Positions 49,795-63,100 of a DNA stretch of 64,000 bases are shown here, piece by piece. Source of the DNA: Paragordius varius (taxonomy: Eukaryota; Nematomorpha); the NCBI GenBank assembly GCA_964247055.1, contig OZ176053.1:9920001-9984000 (forward strand). The letters are read 5' to 3'. The number at the start of each line of letters is the position of its first letter. The first letter of the stretch is position 1. A program made the translations under genes and the position numbers. The notes beneath the pieces were generated by a model. That model did not search any database. It saw only the letters and a list, made by a program, of their open reading frames with translations, and had not been told where the DNA came from.

Positions 49795-51730
49795 TTTATT
49801 TAATTTTATTAACATCACGGTAATATTATCTCCGCATAGTAATTTGGCAGATTTTTGGGCGATTCCTTTACACGCGCATTGATAGGCCGCATAAATATCA
49901 CTTTCATCTTCCTTAGCTTTTTCCTAAGACATTTTAAATAAAAATATATTAATATTACAATCATTTCATTGACACATTTAATTGCATCTTCGGGTGAAAA
50001 GGCTTTCCAAACACCATCACATGCCAGCAATATAAAGCTAATAATAATTGTAAAAATAAATTAAATATTTTTTATTAATATATTATTGCTTACCTATCGT
50101 TTTCTGATTGCATTTTACATCTTTTGACGCATGGTAAAGAAGTCAATCCAAAACTTTTAAATTTTCCATCTCCAAACGATCGAGATAGTTCAAGGATCCC
50201 ATTTAACCTGCCCTCTCTATATGATATGAGTAGCATAATATATTAAAGTGATAATATGAAAGTAACATTAAAATAGGTTTAATATAAAATATATCATACA
50301 AAGCTTTAATATATAAAGTTTAAAAAAACAAAAACGCCCAAATCAATAATTTATAATCAACTTTAGTAATAAAATATTACATGACTTTTCCACCACACTT
50401 TTGAATACGAACACGTTCTTCATAAACTGAAGGTGAATGATTTTCAGTTAAAACGATTGCTTTTAAACGGTCTGAACTTTGACGACACAAAACAGCCTAA
50501 TGAAAAAATAGCATATTCCATTAAATCAAGAGCTCCTTTTGAACGCTTAAATGTGCTGTTATTTAACTTAAAAAATAAGCTATATAATTATCTTTATTTA
50601 AACTATTATAAATTATTTATCCTTTTGATATATTTTAATCCCCTCTCTTTTACAAAGTATAACAAATTATACTAATTTTAATTAAACTATATTATGATTA
50701 AGAATATAGTGGCGAATAGTGTTATACCCAAATAACAATTTTTTTATATGATTTTTTCATTTAGTGAAATAGGTTTTTGGCTTAATATAAACATAAAGCA
50801 TAAAAAGAGCCCAAAGTAAAATTGGTAATTTCAACAAAAATAAACAATATTTATGTATAAAAATTTGGAATAAACTAATTTAATAAAAACGCCAGTAAGT
50901 TTTACAATATTGTCAACCGGTTATAAAAATTTAACATTGATAAAAATAGTTTTTTATATCAGTTGTTCATGTTATTGAGATATAGGGGGAAATGTCACTA
51001 TCGTTTGTGTAATTTAATGACAATTTATAAAGAGATTATTTTCAGATAATTTGGTAAAAACTCGAACAGATAATTTTTAAAAGGTAACGCATTAAAAATA
51101 ATTAAAACATTCTATCTTTATATTTGGAAACCGGTCCTAATCTAAAATTTTACTTAATCTTGTCAATATACATCAAATAGTCAAATTATAGAATATATTC
51201 AAAGATACTAAAAATGCTCACATTAAATAAGAAAAAAGTTGGTACTAACCATACTGTCACCAATATTAGCAATGTAAATGATAGAATTAATTATTAAGAT
51301 AACAGTAGCAGTTGACCCATCATTCAAAGTAGGTTTACTATTGTAAGCAAATTAAATATACTTTTTTGCTGCCTCGATTAAAAAATTTTCATCTATGGTT
51401 TTAAATATATCTATTAAATTTTTTTTCATATTGTTATTAATTTCATCAATGGACACTAGATAATTATTAATAGGCAACGTTTATTAAATTTAAGTGCTAA
51501 TAAAATAGGTAGGTTTTCTCTGGCATATTTAGCGGCTAACTTTCCATTATGACCATCGAATATTGCATAAAGTTTCACATTTACGTTTTTAGAGTCAGGC
51601 CAGATAACTTGTTCAAAATTTTCATATAAAAGATGATAATCTTGCATTTGTTCTCGCTCACCCTTAAATTCAAACAAAAATGCTTTGATTTCTAATTTTG
51701 TATAAAATAAATACCCCCTGGGTTTTCCAT
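49786..51730 (-). CDS. ILKAP: PP2C-family protein phosphatase, ILKAP-like (complete, 8 exons)
   Basis: A Mg/Mn-dependent Ser/Thr phosphatase. Exons in coding order are 51715-51730, 51479-51691, 51362-51455, 51250-51337, 50381-50496, 50094-50216, 49959-50037 and 49786-49923, joining in phase to 867 nt (288 residues). Introns are 23, 23, 24, 753, 164, 56 and 35 nt. PP2C motifs in order are KGEREQMQD, AIFDGHNG (metal Asp and Gly), NDGSTATVIL, IANIGDS, VYEERVRIQKCGGKV, ELSRSFGDG, ILLACDG and GDNITVML. KGEREQMQD and YEERVRIQK are closest to ILKAP in my memory of the family. The protein begins only about 14 residues before the catalytic core, whereas human ILKAP (392 residues) has a long N-terminal extension. 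The residue after GDS is Met, where Arg is usual. The start ATG directly follows ATTAG. Confidence 0.9.
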
Positions 51731-51761
51731 CTAATGTGTTTTCGCGAATGTATACAATATA

Positions 51762-53328
51762 GGGTGGGGTGATAAAAAAGGACTTGTAAGTTTACTTAAC
51801 ACTTCGATTCAATTTGGGGTATCTAAATACCCCAGACTAAATTAAAGTTAAAATTTTAAATAAACTACTGAAGGAAACGGTCCGAATTTAAATTTATGCT
51901 TCTATCCTAATGAAAAATTTATAAATTAGCTAAAATATCTTAATAAAATTTTGTTTTGAAAAAAAGGTTTCATGTCAAACTACTTCGACGCCATTTTTAT
52001 TTTACAAATTTTTGCGAAATATCGTCTTCATTTAATTTTAAGGGTAAAATTGAAGCTAATTTTTTAAAATTACATCTAACATTGATAGAAATAGAAAAAG
52101 CGGTTAATTTTGTATTATTTTTCAATTTTACCTTTGCACACATGTCACGTTGACTAAATTTTTACCTTTCAGTTTTTGGTTAAAATAAGTAATATCAAGT
52201 ATTTTTGAATGAAATTTTTTATATATTTCGGTTAATTAATGTTATATAAGTGCAAAATTTTGCCATGGCTTCGATCCCTTCCATATTTTTTAAAGAATTT
52301 AATTTTAAACATGCCTGGGGTATTTAACTACCCCAATTTGAATCGAAGGACTAAAATAAATGTGCTGTATCCAAGTGTTAAGCCAGCAAGTGTACATTGA
52401 AGATCGGTGATAAAATAAACACTTAAGTCAAGTCTTTTGCTCATGTAACATTTTTTTGCCACCCAGTTTGAATTTTACAAAAATTATTTTGATCATTTTC
52501 AGCCGAAATTTATGAAATAAGGCACAAAAAGATAAACAATTAATACAATATGCATTTATTAACGTATTTCGAACTTACTGGCAAGTATCTTATATAATAT
52601 ATAGAATTTAAATATTGGCCTGGTAGTTATTAGCTTAATAAAACCATTCGCCCTTGAAACGCTCTCCATTTCTTTATCACAATTCATTGTGTTTGGAGTC
52701 CATTTGCAAATATAATGGGAAGATGTTTATACAATATAACATAATTATTTTTAATTGATTATAAACATTACATTCGAAATAAATTTATGATAAAATAAAT
52801 TCTTTACATTGGTTAATAGTGAAATAACCTTTTGCTTGCTATAAACGAAGATTTGAAATTTTCCAAGATTAATATTTGACTATTAATTTTAAGAAATATT
52901 CGTGGATCCAATTTTTTTGCGGTCACGGAATTGATATATTTAGCATATTTTTATATAGTCATGTTATTTAATATTAGCATAGTTTTTCAAATTTTTCCTC
53001 TTTTGTATCCACCCAATGAATAGATTAATTGCCCAAAATTTATCAAATTAACAATTTATAATTTTAATAGAGGTTTGAATTACATATAAAACCTAAATTT
53101 TAAACATAAATAGTTTCCAAAATAATTTTACCCATATTTTTAAATCTGTCAAGTGTGCCCTTCACCACACTTGCAAAATCTTTAAGTTATGCTTGAACAT
53201 TGATTTTTTATCACTTATCAAGTTTTTTTGCTTGACTTAAGTCGTGTAATGTTAATTTTTTTATCACATGAAAGCAAGCCATGACTAGAAAAACTTTCAA
53301 GTCAAAAAAACTTTTATCACCCGACTCA
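51762..53328. mobile_element. Family B TIR element, copy 2, split by family A
   Basis: Starts GGGTGGGGTGATAAAAAAG and ends CTTTTATCACCCGACTC, with a 3-bp target duplication ATA on both sides. It is in reverse orientation relative to copy 1 (its GATCGGTGATAAAATAAACAC and ATGTAACATTTTTTTGCC phrases are the inverse of those at 48300-48370). Interrupted at 51800-52377 by a family A element. Begins 32 bp upstream of the phosphatase ATG. Confidence 0.8.
51800..52377 (+). mobile_element. Family A MITE, copy 7, inside family B
   Basis: Starts CACTTCGATTCAATTTGGGG and ends GTATCCAAGTG, with perfect TTAA on both sides (51796-51799 and 52378-52381). Joining the family B flanks across it restores ACTTAAGCCAGCAAGTG, as in the uninterrupted copy. 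This proves TTAA is duplicated and the element is 578 bp. Confidence 0.9.
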
Positions 53329-53350
53329 TAGTGTGACAAAAATCACCAGT

Positions 53351-53868
53351 ACATTAGTCCTTCAATTCAAATTGGGGTAGTTGGATATCCGAGGCCTGTT
53401 AAAAATCAAATACATTAAAAAGTATGGAAGGAATCGAAACCATGGCAAAATTTTGCACTTATATAATATTAAAAAACCTAATATAAAAAATTTTATTCAA
53501 AAATATTTGATATTCAATATTTTTAGCTAAAACCGAAAGGTAAAAATTTCGTCAACGTGACATGTGTCAAATGGTAAATATAAAAAATAATACAAATAAA
53601 CAGTTTTTTCTATTTCTATCAATGTTAGATGTAATTTATATTAATATTTAGCTTTAGTTTACCCTTAAAATTAAATGAAAACGATATTTTGCAAAAATTT
53701 TGTAAAATAAAAATGGCGTCGAAGTAATTTGAGATGGAACTTTTTTTTTCAAAACAAAATTTTATCAAGATATTTTGGCAAATTTATATAATTTTTATCA
53801 GGGTAGAAGCATAAATTTAAATTGGGACCGTTCAGTAGTTTTTTAAAATTTTAATTTGAATCGAAGTG
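53351..53868 (-). mobile_element. Family A MITE, copy 8, left end missing
   Basis: Begins at TTAGTCCTTCAATTCAAATTGGGG without the terminal CACTTGGATAC and ends GAATCGAAGTG before TTTA. The element is otherwise colinear with the others. Confidence 0.7.
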
Positions 53869-54094
53869 TTTAAATAAATTAATATAAGCTATAATATTTA
53901 AATTAGTTGTAGTTTTGTAAAAAAGTTCCCCATGAGTATTTTTTTTGGGTAGTTCCATTAGCGATTTCAAATTCAAGCTAACGTCCAATATTTAAGATAA
54001 TAAGCTTACATTAATTCTTTTATATATTTTAAAATATCAACACATCAAACTTCACCGTTATCTTTTCTTTGGATTTATAACAGTTAATAATCTC

Positions 54095-54550
54095 ATCACT
54101 TTTTTGTGCTAAATGACATAATGGGGTAGTGTTGTATCCAAGACCTTATACTGTTTTGAAAGTGATTTGTTAAAATTAAATTATCTAGCATTGTTCTTAT
54201 ATATTAGATAAAAAAGCTTATATTTGGGACTGCTCCAAAAAACGGCCAAAAAATAGCTGATATAAGAAACAAATATCATGTTTTTCTGGTAAAATATAGC
54301 CTGAAAGCTTTTTATAATTATTTACGTTTAACCCTGAAAATTCAATTGCCTGTTGCATTTAGGAAAAAATGAAATGTGGCAAAAAAGTTTGAGTTGAGGA
54401 TATTTTTGTACATTTTTTAGAAAATATTTTTTTGCAAAACCTCAAAGGGCTAAACAAAGCACATTTTTAAATTCGAATTTTTTATAAACTTTTTAAAATA
54501 TTTAAATTTATCGGTCTGGGATATAAAAGCACCTTTTAAATCATGAAGTG
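54095..54550. mobile_element. Family C-like MITE, copy 4
   Basis: Near its left end it has CATAATGGGGTAGTGTTGTATCC and near its right end TCTGGGATATAAAAGCACC, closing with ATCATGAAGTG. No ORF. Confidence 0.5.
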
Positions 54551-54980
54551 TGAAATTGCTATTACAACAGACCTAAAATGAGTATGATTATTTTTAGAAA
54601 ATTATCAAGTCACAATTAACCAGCAAATACTTAATTTGATTTCATATAAACTCTGGGCCTTACTCAGAATTTAATGTATTCTAGGAAAACTTTCGAGGTT
54701 CAAAAGGTGACAATTATAATATCAGGAAAATAATGTTTAACGATAAGTTATACAAGTGGCGGTTTTTAACGCAGGCTATGTGTGGTATTACTTCAAAATG
54801 TAATCGTTTACAAAACAGTGAAAAGCTCAAAAATTCCAAGCTAAATTAGAATTCTGACACTCAATTGACCCTATTCAGTATATTTTTTGTTCACTGTATT
54901 ATATCCATATATTAACAGCTGACCGTTTTTAACCAAATATTTTAGCTCTTTCATTGTTTCATGTGAAATTTAAATTATTC

Positions 54981-57126
54981 ATGCTTTTTGAAAATTATTT
55001 AAAGCTGCTAGAAACTGAGTGTAATCAGGATCTTTTGCAAACCGAATTTGAAAAATTTAAAAGTTTAAGTTATATAAAAATATAGTTGAGATAAACATTT
55101 ATAGAGATTCACCAGTTTTATTGAAACCGCATCTCGGTAAATTTAATTAATTATTTAGATGATATTATTATTCGATTGGTTAACCATATTGCATCAAATA
55201 AATGTTACATTTATAAAACTCTTAACGAAATTAAATCTGTTTATTATTTCTAATTGTTAGATTATTGGAACAAAATGTTTTTCCATATATCTCCCAAATA
55301 GTCTAAATGTTTTAACCACAGTATTAACATCACTGAAATCTTCCGAAGTTTATATAAAAAACATTTATATATTTTAGTCATGGGAAGAATCATCTATACT
55401 TTTACTTTGGCTATCTATTGTGTGCAAAAATCCTTTCGACTTCAATCGCTTTAAAATACCATCTACTAAAAACAGTTCGGGCTCTATTACTAAAGATTTA
55501 CGAGTTTTAGGACAAGTTTTGTTTATATTATAGTTTATAGAACTATATTTTACAAGGTCCTCCTTTATCATTGTCTGCAGCCTATTTTTTGGGCCTCTAT
55601 ATTTCCCGCCCAGAGATAAGTAAAATTGAATTTTTACCATTTTTGAAATGGTCTTTGGAACATTTGGAGACACAAAACAATAATTTAGACAATGTAGAAA
55701 TTAAGAGAGCGATTTTACTCACACTTGCCTATATATTCAAATATGGCAATCGGAATGATCTCCTTTCACAAGGTTCACAAACATTTTTTATCATGTTTAG
55801 CATTACAGCTTTCGGTTCAAATAAAAAACAAATTTGATATATCCCCTGATGCACCTGATGTTTTACTTAAAGCATATCTTAAACTCTTGAAACGCCTAAT
55901 TTTAACCATACTAGACCCAAATAGATTGGACACCAAGTATGGCTCACTATTATTTTTTTTATTTACTGATTCGTATATTTTAATGATATTTTCTATTTAG
56001 TAACACCTTAACAAATTCCAAAAAGATTCTAAATATTCCTAATGAAGCTCCGCCTTTCGAGCGTGTGGAAAATTATTCAAAGGCAGATATTAGCACACAT
56101 ACGCAAGATGATAATGTTAAAAATGGTTTTAAAACTTTAAATAATACATCAATCGAAAATGCATCTTCTTTGGATTCTTTATCCTTTTTAAAGTTTGTTT
56201 TAGGTAAGATATCAATCTCGTAAAACTTTTTTTAGTAAAAATGTTTTTTAATAAATTATTTATATATTTTAATAGAGTAATAATTTTAGAGTTTTCCAAA
56301 GAGGTAAAAGTTGGTTTTAAATTTTTATTTAACACTTGGTTACAACACACTCATTTTAGTCCTTCGATTTAAATTGGGGTAGTTGGATACCCCAGGCTTG
56401 TTTAAAATCAAATACTTTAAAAAGTATGGAAGCAATCGAAACCATGGCAAAATTTTGCATTTATATAACATTAATAAACCGAAATATATAAAAAAATTTA
56501 TTCAAAAATATTTTCTATTTAATATTTTAAGCTTAAACTGAAAGGTAAAAATTTAGTCAACGTGACATGTGTCAAATTGTAAAATGAATTAATAATACAA
56601 AATATACCGCTTTTTCTAATCAATGTTGGATGTAATTTATATAAAAAATAAGCTTTAGTTTTACCCTTAAAATTAAATGAAGACGATATTTTGCAAAATT
56701 TTTGTAAAATAAAAATGGCGACGAAGTAGTTTGAGATGGAACTTTATTTCAAAACATAATTTTATCAAGATATTTTGGCATATTTATATAATATTTATCA
56801 GGATAGAAGCATAAATTTAAATTGGGACCGTTTCCTTCAGTAGTTTTTTTAAAAATTTTAATTTAAATTTAGTCTGGGGTATTTAGATACCCCAATTTGA
56901 ATCAAAGTTTTAATTCAAGGTTCTAATTTCAATTTATATTTACCAAATATAATTGCCCATAAAAGTTTTTTGTCGATTCATACTGTAAAAAGGCCCCACG
57001 ATTTATTCACATCTGATGCGCTAATGTTATGTAATTTTAGTTATAATTTTTTATCCATTTTCCAATATCTAAGTAGACAATAAATTTATCGTATGAAATG
57101 ATCTCTTGTAATAAATTTTTTATAAG

Positions 57127-57176
<50 letters not shown>

Positions 57177-60100
57177 TTATGGGTTGTTTTAGAAAAAATG
57201 TTGGAAGGGCTCGGTAAAGAAGCCTTAAACATTAATTATACGGCTGCCAAGGGGTATACTATTTTTTGTTTTATATAATATTTTATCAAACTTATGTGTA
57301 CATAATTTAATTATACCAGTTTTAAAGTGCTATACTATCAGTTAAAAATCTTATCGTTAGCTGCTTATATATTAAACTATTGAAACATATTATATAATAG
57401 AATAGCCTCAATATGCCTCCATTTACCTCCTGCTAATGTTAAACAAATAGTGGTAACTGTTATAAATCTATTCACTGAACAAACCAGTATTAATTTATGG
57501 CACGGAGGTAAATATTTGAAAAAAAACATTCTTCATCTTTTAGATCAAATTTTTATATTTTAAGATTTTTAATTATATTTGTTTGATAATAAAATTTTTA
57601 TTTAAACGGTCTTATATATATATAAAGGGTAAATGATATACTATATACCATGATACATATGAAATAGAGTCATTAATAAAGAGGCACACTAATATTATAA
57701 AAGATGCAGTTATAAAATTTAATCATTGTTTTGCAAAAATAAAAACTCACAATAATGTTTCTTCTCATAAATACAAACTCAAACTAATATTTTTAACTAT
57801 GATGTTTTTTATCCGGCCTTTTTTTATGTAACCAGAGATTGGAACCGGTACTGTCTTTTTTTCTGTATTCGGTTTGTATTGCAATAATAAAATTAAAACA
57901 TCCCCTTTTCGGTCTGAACTGGTGTTTTGGTTTTAAAAACCGTTCAAAAAACAGTTGATGGTTTCGGTTCTGCAAAAACGGTTGTAGTTTTTCCTCGCAT
58001 ATTATTATTAAATTTATATATATTTAAATTGGTAAAAGCTGATATATTTTCAAATGTTGTATTATTTTATTAATTTACCAAAATTAATAGAAATATTTTA
58101 TGTCCATTGATAATTAGTTTTGCACAAAAAAGTGTCAAAACAGATATTTAACTATATATTTACTATTTTTATGCTTAGGGTGCTTGTGTTTAGCAGAACT
58201 CTTTCGAAAACATTGTATACACTCTCTTGTCGGCTTTGAAAATGAATCCCTCTTTGATTCACGCATATTACCAATCATGAAAAAGGCTCTGTTTTACGAA
58301 AAACGTCAACTAACTGTTTCACATGGGAATAAAGTTAGAGATGCGGCTTGTTATGTTTGTTGGGCAATGGCTAGATCAATGTATCCTCTCCAAAAAGAAG
58401 CAGTTTTGGCCCTAGCAAAGTTATTACATATATAAATTAAAAGATTTTTATTATAATTCGGCAAAAAGTTTGGGATGATAAATTTTTTTGAAATCTGATA
58501 TTTTCAAGTTTTTGGATAATACGCTTCAATGTAAATAGAATGTTTTTTTTTCATTATTTATGTAAAGGATAGTTCTTGTGATATGTAGATATAAGTCTGT
58601 ATGTATGGCTTAATTGCCAAAAATCCATGATTTTTTTTGCTCGTCACTGTCGATCAACCTAAGAATAGCATTTTTGGTCCATTATATATATACAACTTAA
58701 CTTTTGACCAATTTTAATTAAATAAAAACAGGAAGCCAACTAAACTGTAAATAATCATAATAGTTTTTGCTTCGGGAAAACATTTGACAGCAAATGTGTG
58801 CTTGATTATATAAAACTCAAGTCTTTGGCATATGTGATGATTTGAGTAAGAATAAAACAATAAGATATATTAAGGGAAATTAACTAAAATTAAATATGCG
58901 GTGTTTTTATACTTTTTGTTATATATATAATATTTGCATGCTTAAACCAAGGTTAAATAACGTGTGCATGTTTAATACAAAAGTGATACAATAAGTTTAG
59001 TTCTAATACTAGATTTGTCTATAAAACATGTATTCACATATATTTTTGTCTATTCTAAGGTTACATCAATGTTATATTTAAATCCAACAGCTTATTATAA
59101 AAAAGAAAAGTAGACTCTAGCTATACCGGATATCATAATCGTTATTTAATTAGTAAAATTAATTTTCTATATCTCTAGGGATTTAATTAATGTTTCCCTT
59201 TTTGACGTTGATGACAAATGCAGGCGGGCAGCCTCAGCGGCATTTCAAGAGATGGTTGGACGATATGTAAGATCTAAAATAGATTTTTACATAATCCATT
59301 TCCGAGTCTAACATTTTTCTCAGTCAATTGAAACGTTTTTTCAGTCAAATAAACTAAAATCTTTTATATTCTTAAGGATAAATATTAAAATAGGATAAAA
59401 TAACTTTGCATACCTAAAAGAAATTATATGCAAGTTAATTAGAAATTTTTTATTATTTAAATTTCAATATTGAGCCATGATTAACCGACCTATTCTTTGT
59501 GACGTTTTGATTGTTTGGGAAAACGTTTCGTTTGACTGGGAAATCATTTTTCATATGGGAGTTGGTATTTCTAATCTTTATTTCACAAAATTATGTATTG
59601 TATTTTAATAGAGTGAGGATTACATACCTTTGGGTATTACTGTTTTAACCATGATTGATTTTTATGCCGTTTCTGTGGCTAAGAGGTGTTATTTAGAAAG
59701 TGCACCAAACGTGGCCACACTTAAAACTAAGAATTCTACAGGGGGATTTACAACAATCACCGGCGCTTCAAACGTTTCAAATATTGAAAGGATTCATATT
59801 GGTTATTCGGAATACGAAGTATTTTTTTATCTATTGAAATCGTTTACGAATTTTATTTTATATGATAAATATAGGAGGTTTTAGATATTAACATCCTATT
59901 TAGAAGCCTGAATATATTTATTATGGATTTGACTGAATTAGTCGGTTTTAGAAGAATTTGATGCAAACATCAGCAAAATTAATTAGATATTTATTATTGA
60001 ATTTTCGTTAGAATCATCAACCTATTCAAATCAACTCAATAAAAAAATTAAATTTAATATTAAGATATAAATTTAAATTTATAAAATATTTTATAATAAT

Positions 60101-63100
60101 GATGTATAACAATTCATAAAATATTCGCTATTACAATATGATTGAAATCTTTTTGTCTGTTTATTAACTTTTTTCTTTATTTATGTAGTAACTTTCATTT
60201 AAAAGTTTTTGGTATCGTTCTTTTTTGTCAAATATTCCGATGTTATCCCAGTATAACTTGTTTTAATGTATTCTTTAATAAAAGCTAGTAAATTTTAATT
60301 AGGCTGTATTGTTCTGAATTAATTGATTAATAAGTAAAATGAATTAACTTTTTTTGCTTGAAAATATCTTTCTCCATTAATTTCTATCGTTTAATTAAAA
60401 ATAATTTTTTTGCATATAGCTTCAATCATTCATTGGACAAAAACCTACTGGTAGTACATTGGATAATTTGGACTTTTTTACCGACATTTTCCCATACTTT
60501 GAAAGCACATTACACTACCTTATTCACGAACGATTACTTACTTTTTGGAATGTGGAAGTGAGACTTTTTGCAGCGCAATCTTTGCAAAATATGTTTTCCA
60601 AAGCATTTAATCTGTATTTTCTTACATCTTCGCTGGGCGACGATGATGGAAAGAACGAACAAAAAATGCTTATTATTGAATCTTTACTGCAAGACCCCAT
60701 GGTAAATGCCTACCATAACTTAATACAAACTTTTATACAAACGGCCGTGAATTGTTATCACACACCACAAGGCAATAGAGGGAAAAAGGTTGAACATCCC
60801 GAGAAATTGAATGGAAGTTTATTAGCCATATCACATATCATAACATCTTTTGTTGAGGTTATATCAAATCTAACCACAAAAACAAAAAATGATCAAAACT
60901 GTGATGATAATAAAAATGGAAATAATAAAAGAAGTTGTTTAACTCATATGAGTAAGATAATGGAATGTAACACATTTACGACCATTAATAGTGATATATC
61001 ACTCTTATTACGCCAATGTTTTGTGGAACCGATAGACTTGCATTTGATACCATTATTAGAAAGTGCAATATATATAACTAAAGATGTTCCTGGTAAAATA
61101 CTTTTCTAACCATTCGATTTGATTGCATGAACATTTAATTAAATTTTACTTAAAATTTCAAAATATATATTTTTTTATGAAATAGTTTATCATTAATATA
61201 CAATCTATTCCCTACTTTTTTTAAAAAAAACATATTAAATTAATTTTTAAAAATTCTATATTTTTACTTTTTTTATAATTGGCGTGCGCGATTTGGTAGT
61301 TGAATCTTTGCATTTTTTAATCATTAAAAGTGTAGCGTCATTAAATAATCACAAATTCTAGCGATTTGTAGGGCATAATAATTGTTTTTTAGTAGGATCT
61401 TTAACCTACGTAAATTAAATTTTTATAAAAAATCATATTCATCCAAAAAACCATAATCTTTTTTCATTTTATCCTGAATTTATCATCATAAGTGTGTCAC
61501 ATTATTTTCTAATTTAAATGACCTAATAATTAAAAAAACATGATAAAGTTTTTTTTAATTTTAGATCTATCTAAAAACGACGAATATTTGATTTTGAGGG
61601 CCAAAAAATATTATAATTTATAATAACTGGTTGCTTCGGTTAGTTAACATTTATAAAAATATATATCTTAGTTTGTTCCCCAGGGTCTGAAATTAAGCGC
61701 CGTAACGATTTGTCCAAATTTTTAATTTAATTTAAAACATATTTGTTGGATTATATGCAATATAATTTTCTATTTTCTAAAAGGGGTTAATTAAAAACAT
61801 TGTCCATATTTACCATTTATTATTTCTATTTAATTTTGAATATTTTAGTGATTCCTTCATTGGAAGATATCAAAGAGACATACACTAGTGTGGAGCCCTG
61901 GTTAAAAGTATTAGATGGTTTTCATCATTATAACAACGGACAGTTATCTAATATATCAGCCACTTGCTTTTTGATGGGAACACTCTGGAGAACTGGATGC
62001 GATAATAATTTATATTATAAATTAACTGAAACTGAAAGAGGTTGGCCAAGGATTTTGAGATCTAAGAAATTTTTGTCGAAATATATCAAAACTTTATTTG
62101 CTATTTTTTCTTTTACGATTTATTTTATTTTACCAATCAGTTATGGTATATAGTACTAAAAATTATTTAAGTTAATGTTATACAAGCAATAACATTTTTT
62201 GATGTTATAGGGGATAATAATTTGTTTTACCTAAGTTAAATAATAAGTTTAAAAATTAATAATATTTTACCATAAAATGCTGCTTTTAACCATATTTAAA
62301 ACGGCTCTTATGTTGTGAATTAGCATTTGATTTAGATAATAATCATCATTCATTTTTTATTATGTAGTCATATATTTTAAATTAACATTGATGATTTAGT
62401 GGTAAACATGGAATTGATGTTATCTTTGATGCTTAACGTGGTATTTCCTTCAATGTTCTATGATTTGCCTGAAAAGACCAAATACGTAGATTCGGAACTT
62501 CAAAATAATGGCCTATTTGCATTTAAGGCATTGAGTGATTTTCTTGATCTCACTAAAAGTTAGTTTATAATTTTTATTTAAAATTATTTAAACAAAAATA
62601 TTAATTTATTTTTTATCAGATTTCAATGAAACATGCCAAATTGTTTTTGTCGAATCTATTGTCCTAATATTGCAACATTATATGCCCAATTTGAACGGAG
62701 AGGGTGCTTTCAAACTTTATGCATGGTATGTATTTTTTAAATAACTTTTACATCTGTATTGATTAGGATAATATCATTAGTTTTAAACATATTTACTTAA
62801 ATATGAAATGAATAAACAGCTTAATGCTGTTTATATATATATATATATATATCTGAGCATCATATTTAAACCCCAAGTTTTTGAAGGAATACATTTATTG
62901 ATTTTTGTCTTTTGGGAAAAAATATCGAGAAACAAGATATGAGAACAAATTTTTGTTTTTCATATAATTATATATATGTTTTTCTGTCCTAATACTTGGA
63001 AACTGTTATACATGATATATTTATCCCTTCAAATATTTATATATTTTTATAATATTCTCTAATATTGTAGTTTAACTTGTCTTAAAATACTTTGCTTGCT

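Noticed and set aside
55551-55564. A 24-nt intron in TBCD starting GTCCTCC and ending TGCAG (55556-55579)
   Set aside because: Reading through without splicing keeps the frame and gives the conserved SAAYFLG context, so it is treated as exon.
55725-56000. Separate 91-codon gene
   Set aside because: It is TBCD exon 7 read with its flanking introns; the 28-nt intron at 55773-55800 explains the frame change.
57760-58010. GAACCGGT/ACCGGTTC-rich patch, with a similar patch at 26220-26345
   Set aside because: Probably MITE debris, but I could not define ends or duplications for either patch.
61849-62145. Exact 3' end of the TBCD exon starting at 61849
   Set aside because: Donors at 62041 and 62146 both keep phase; the first gives better protein-like sequence, the second a better donor. 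Left open rather than chosen.
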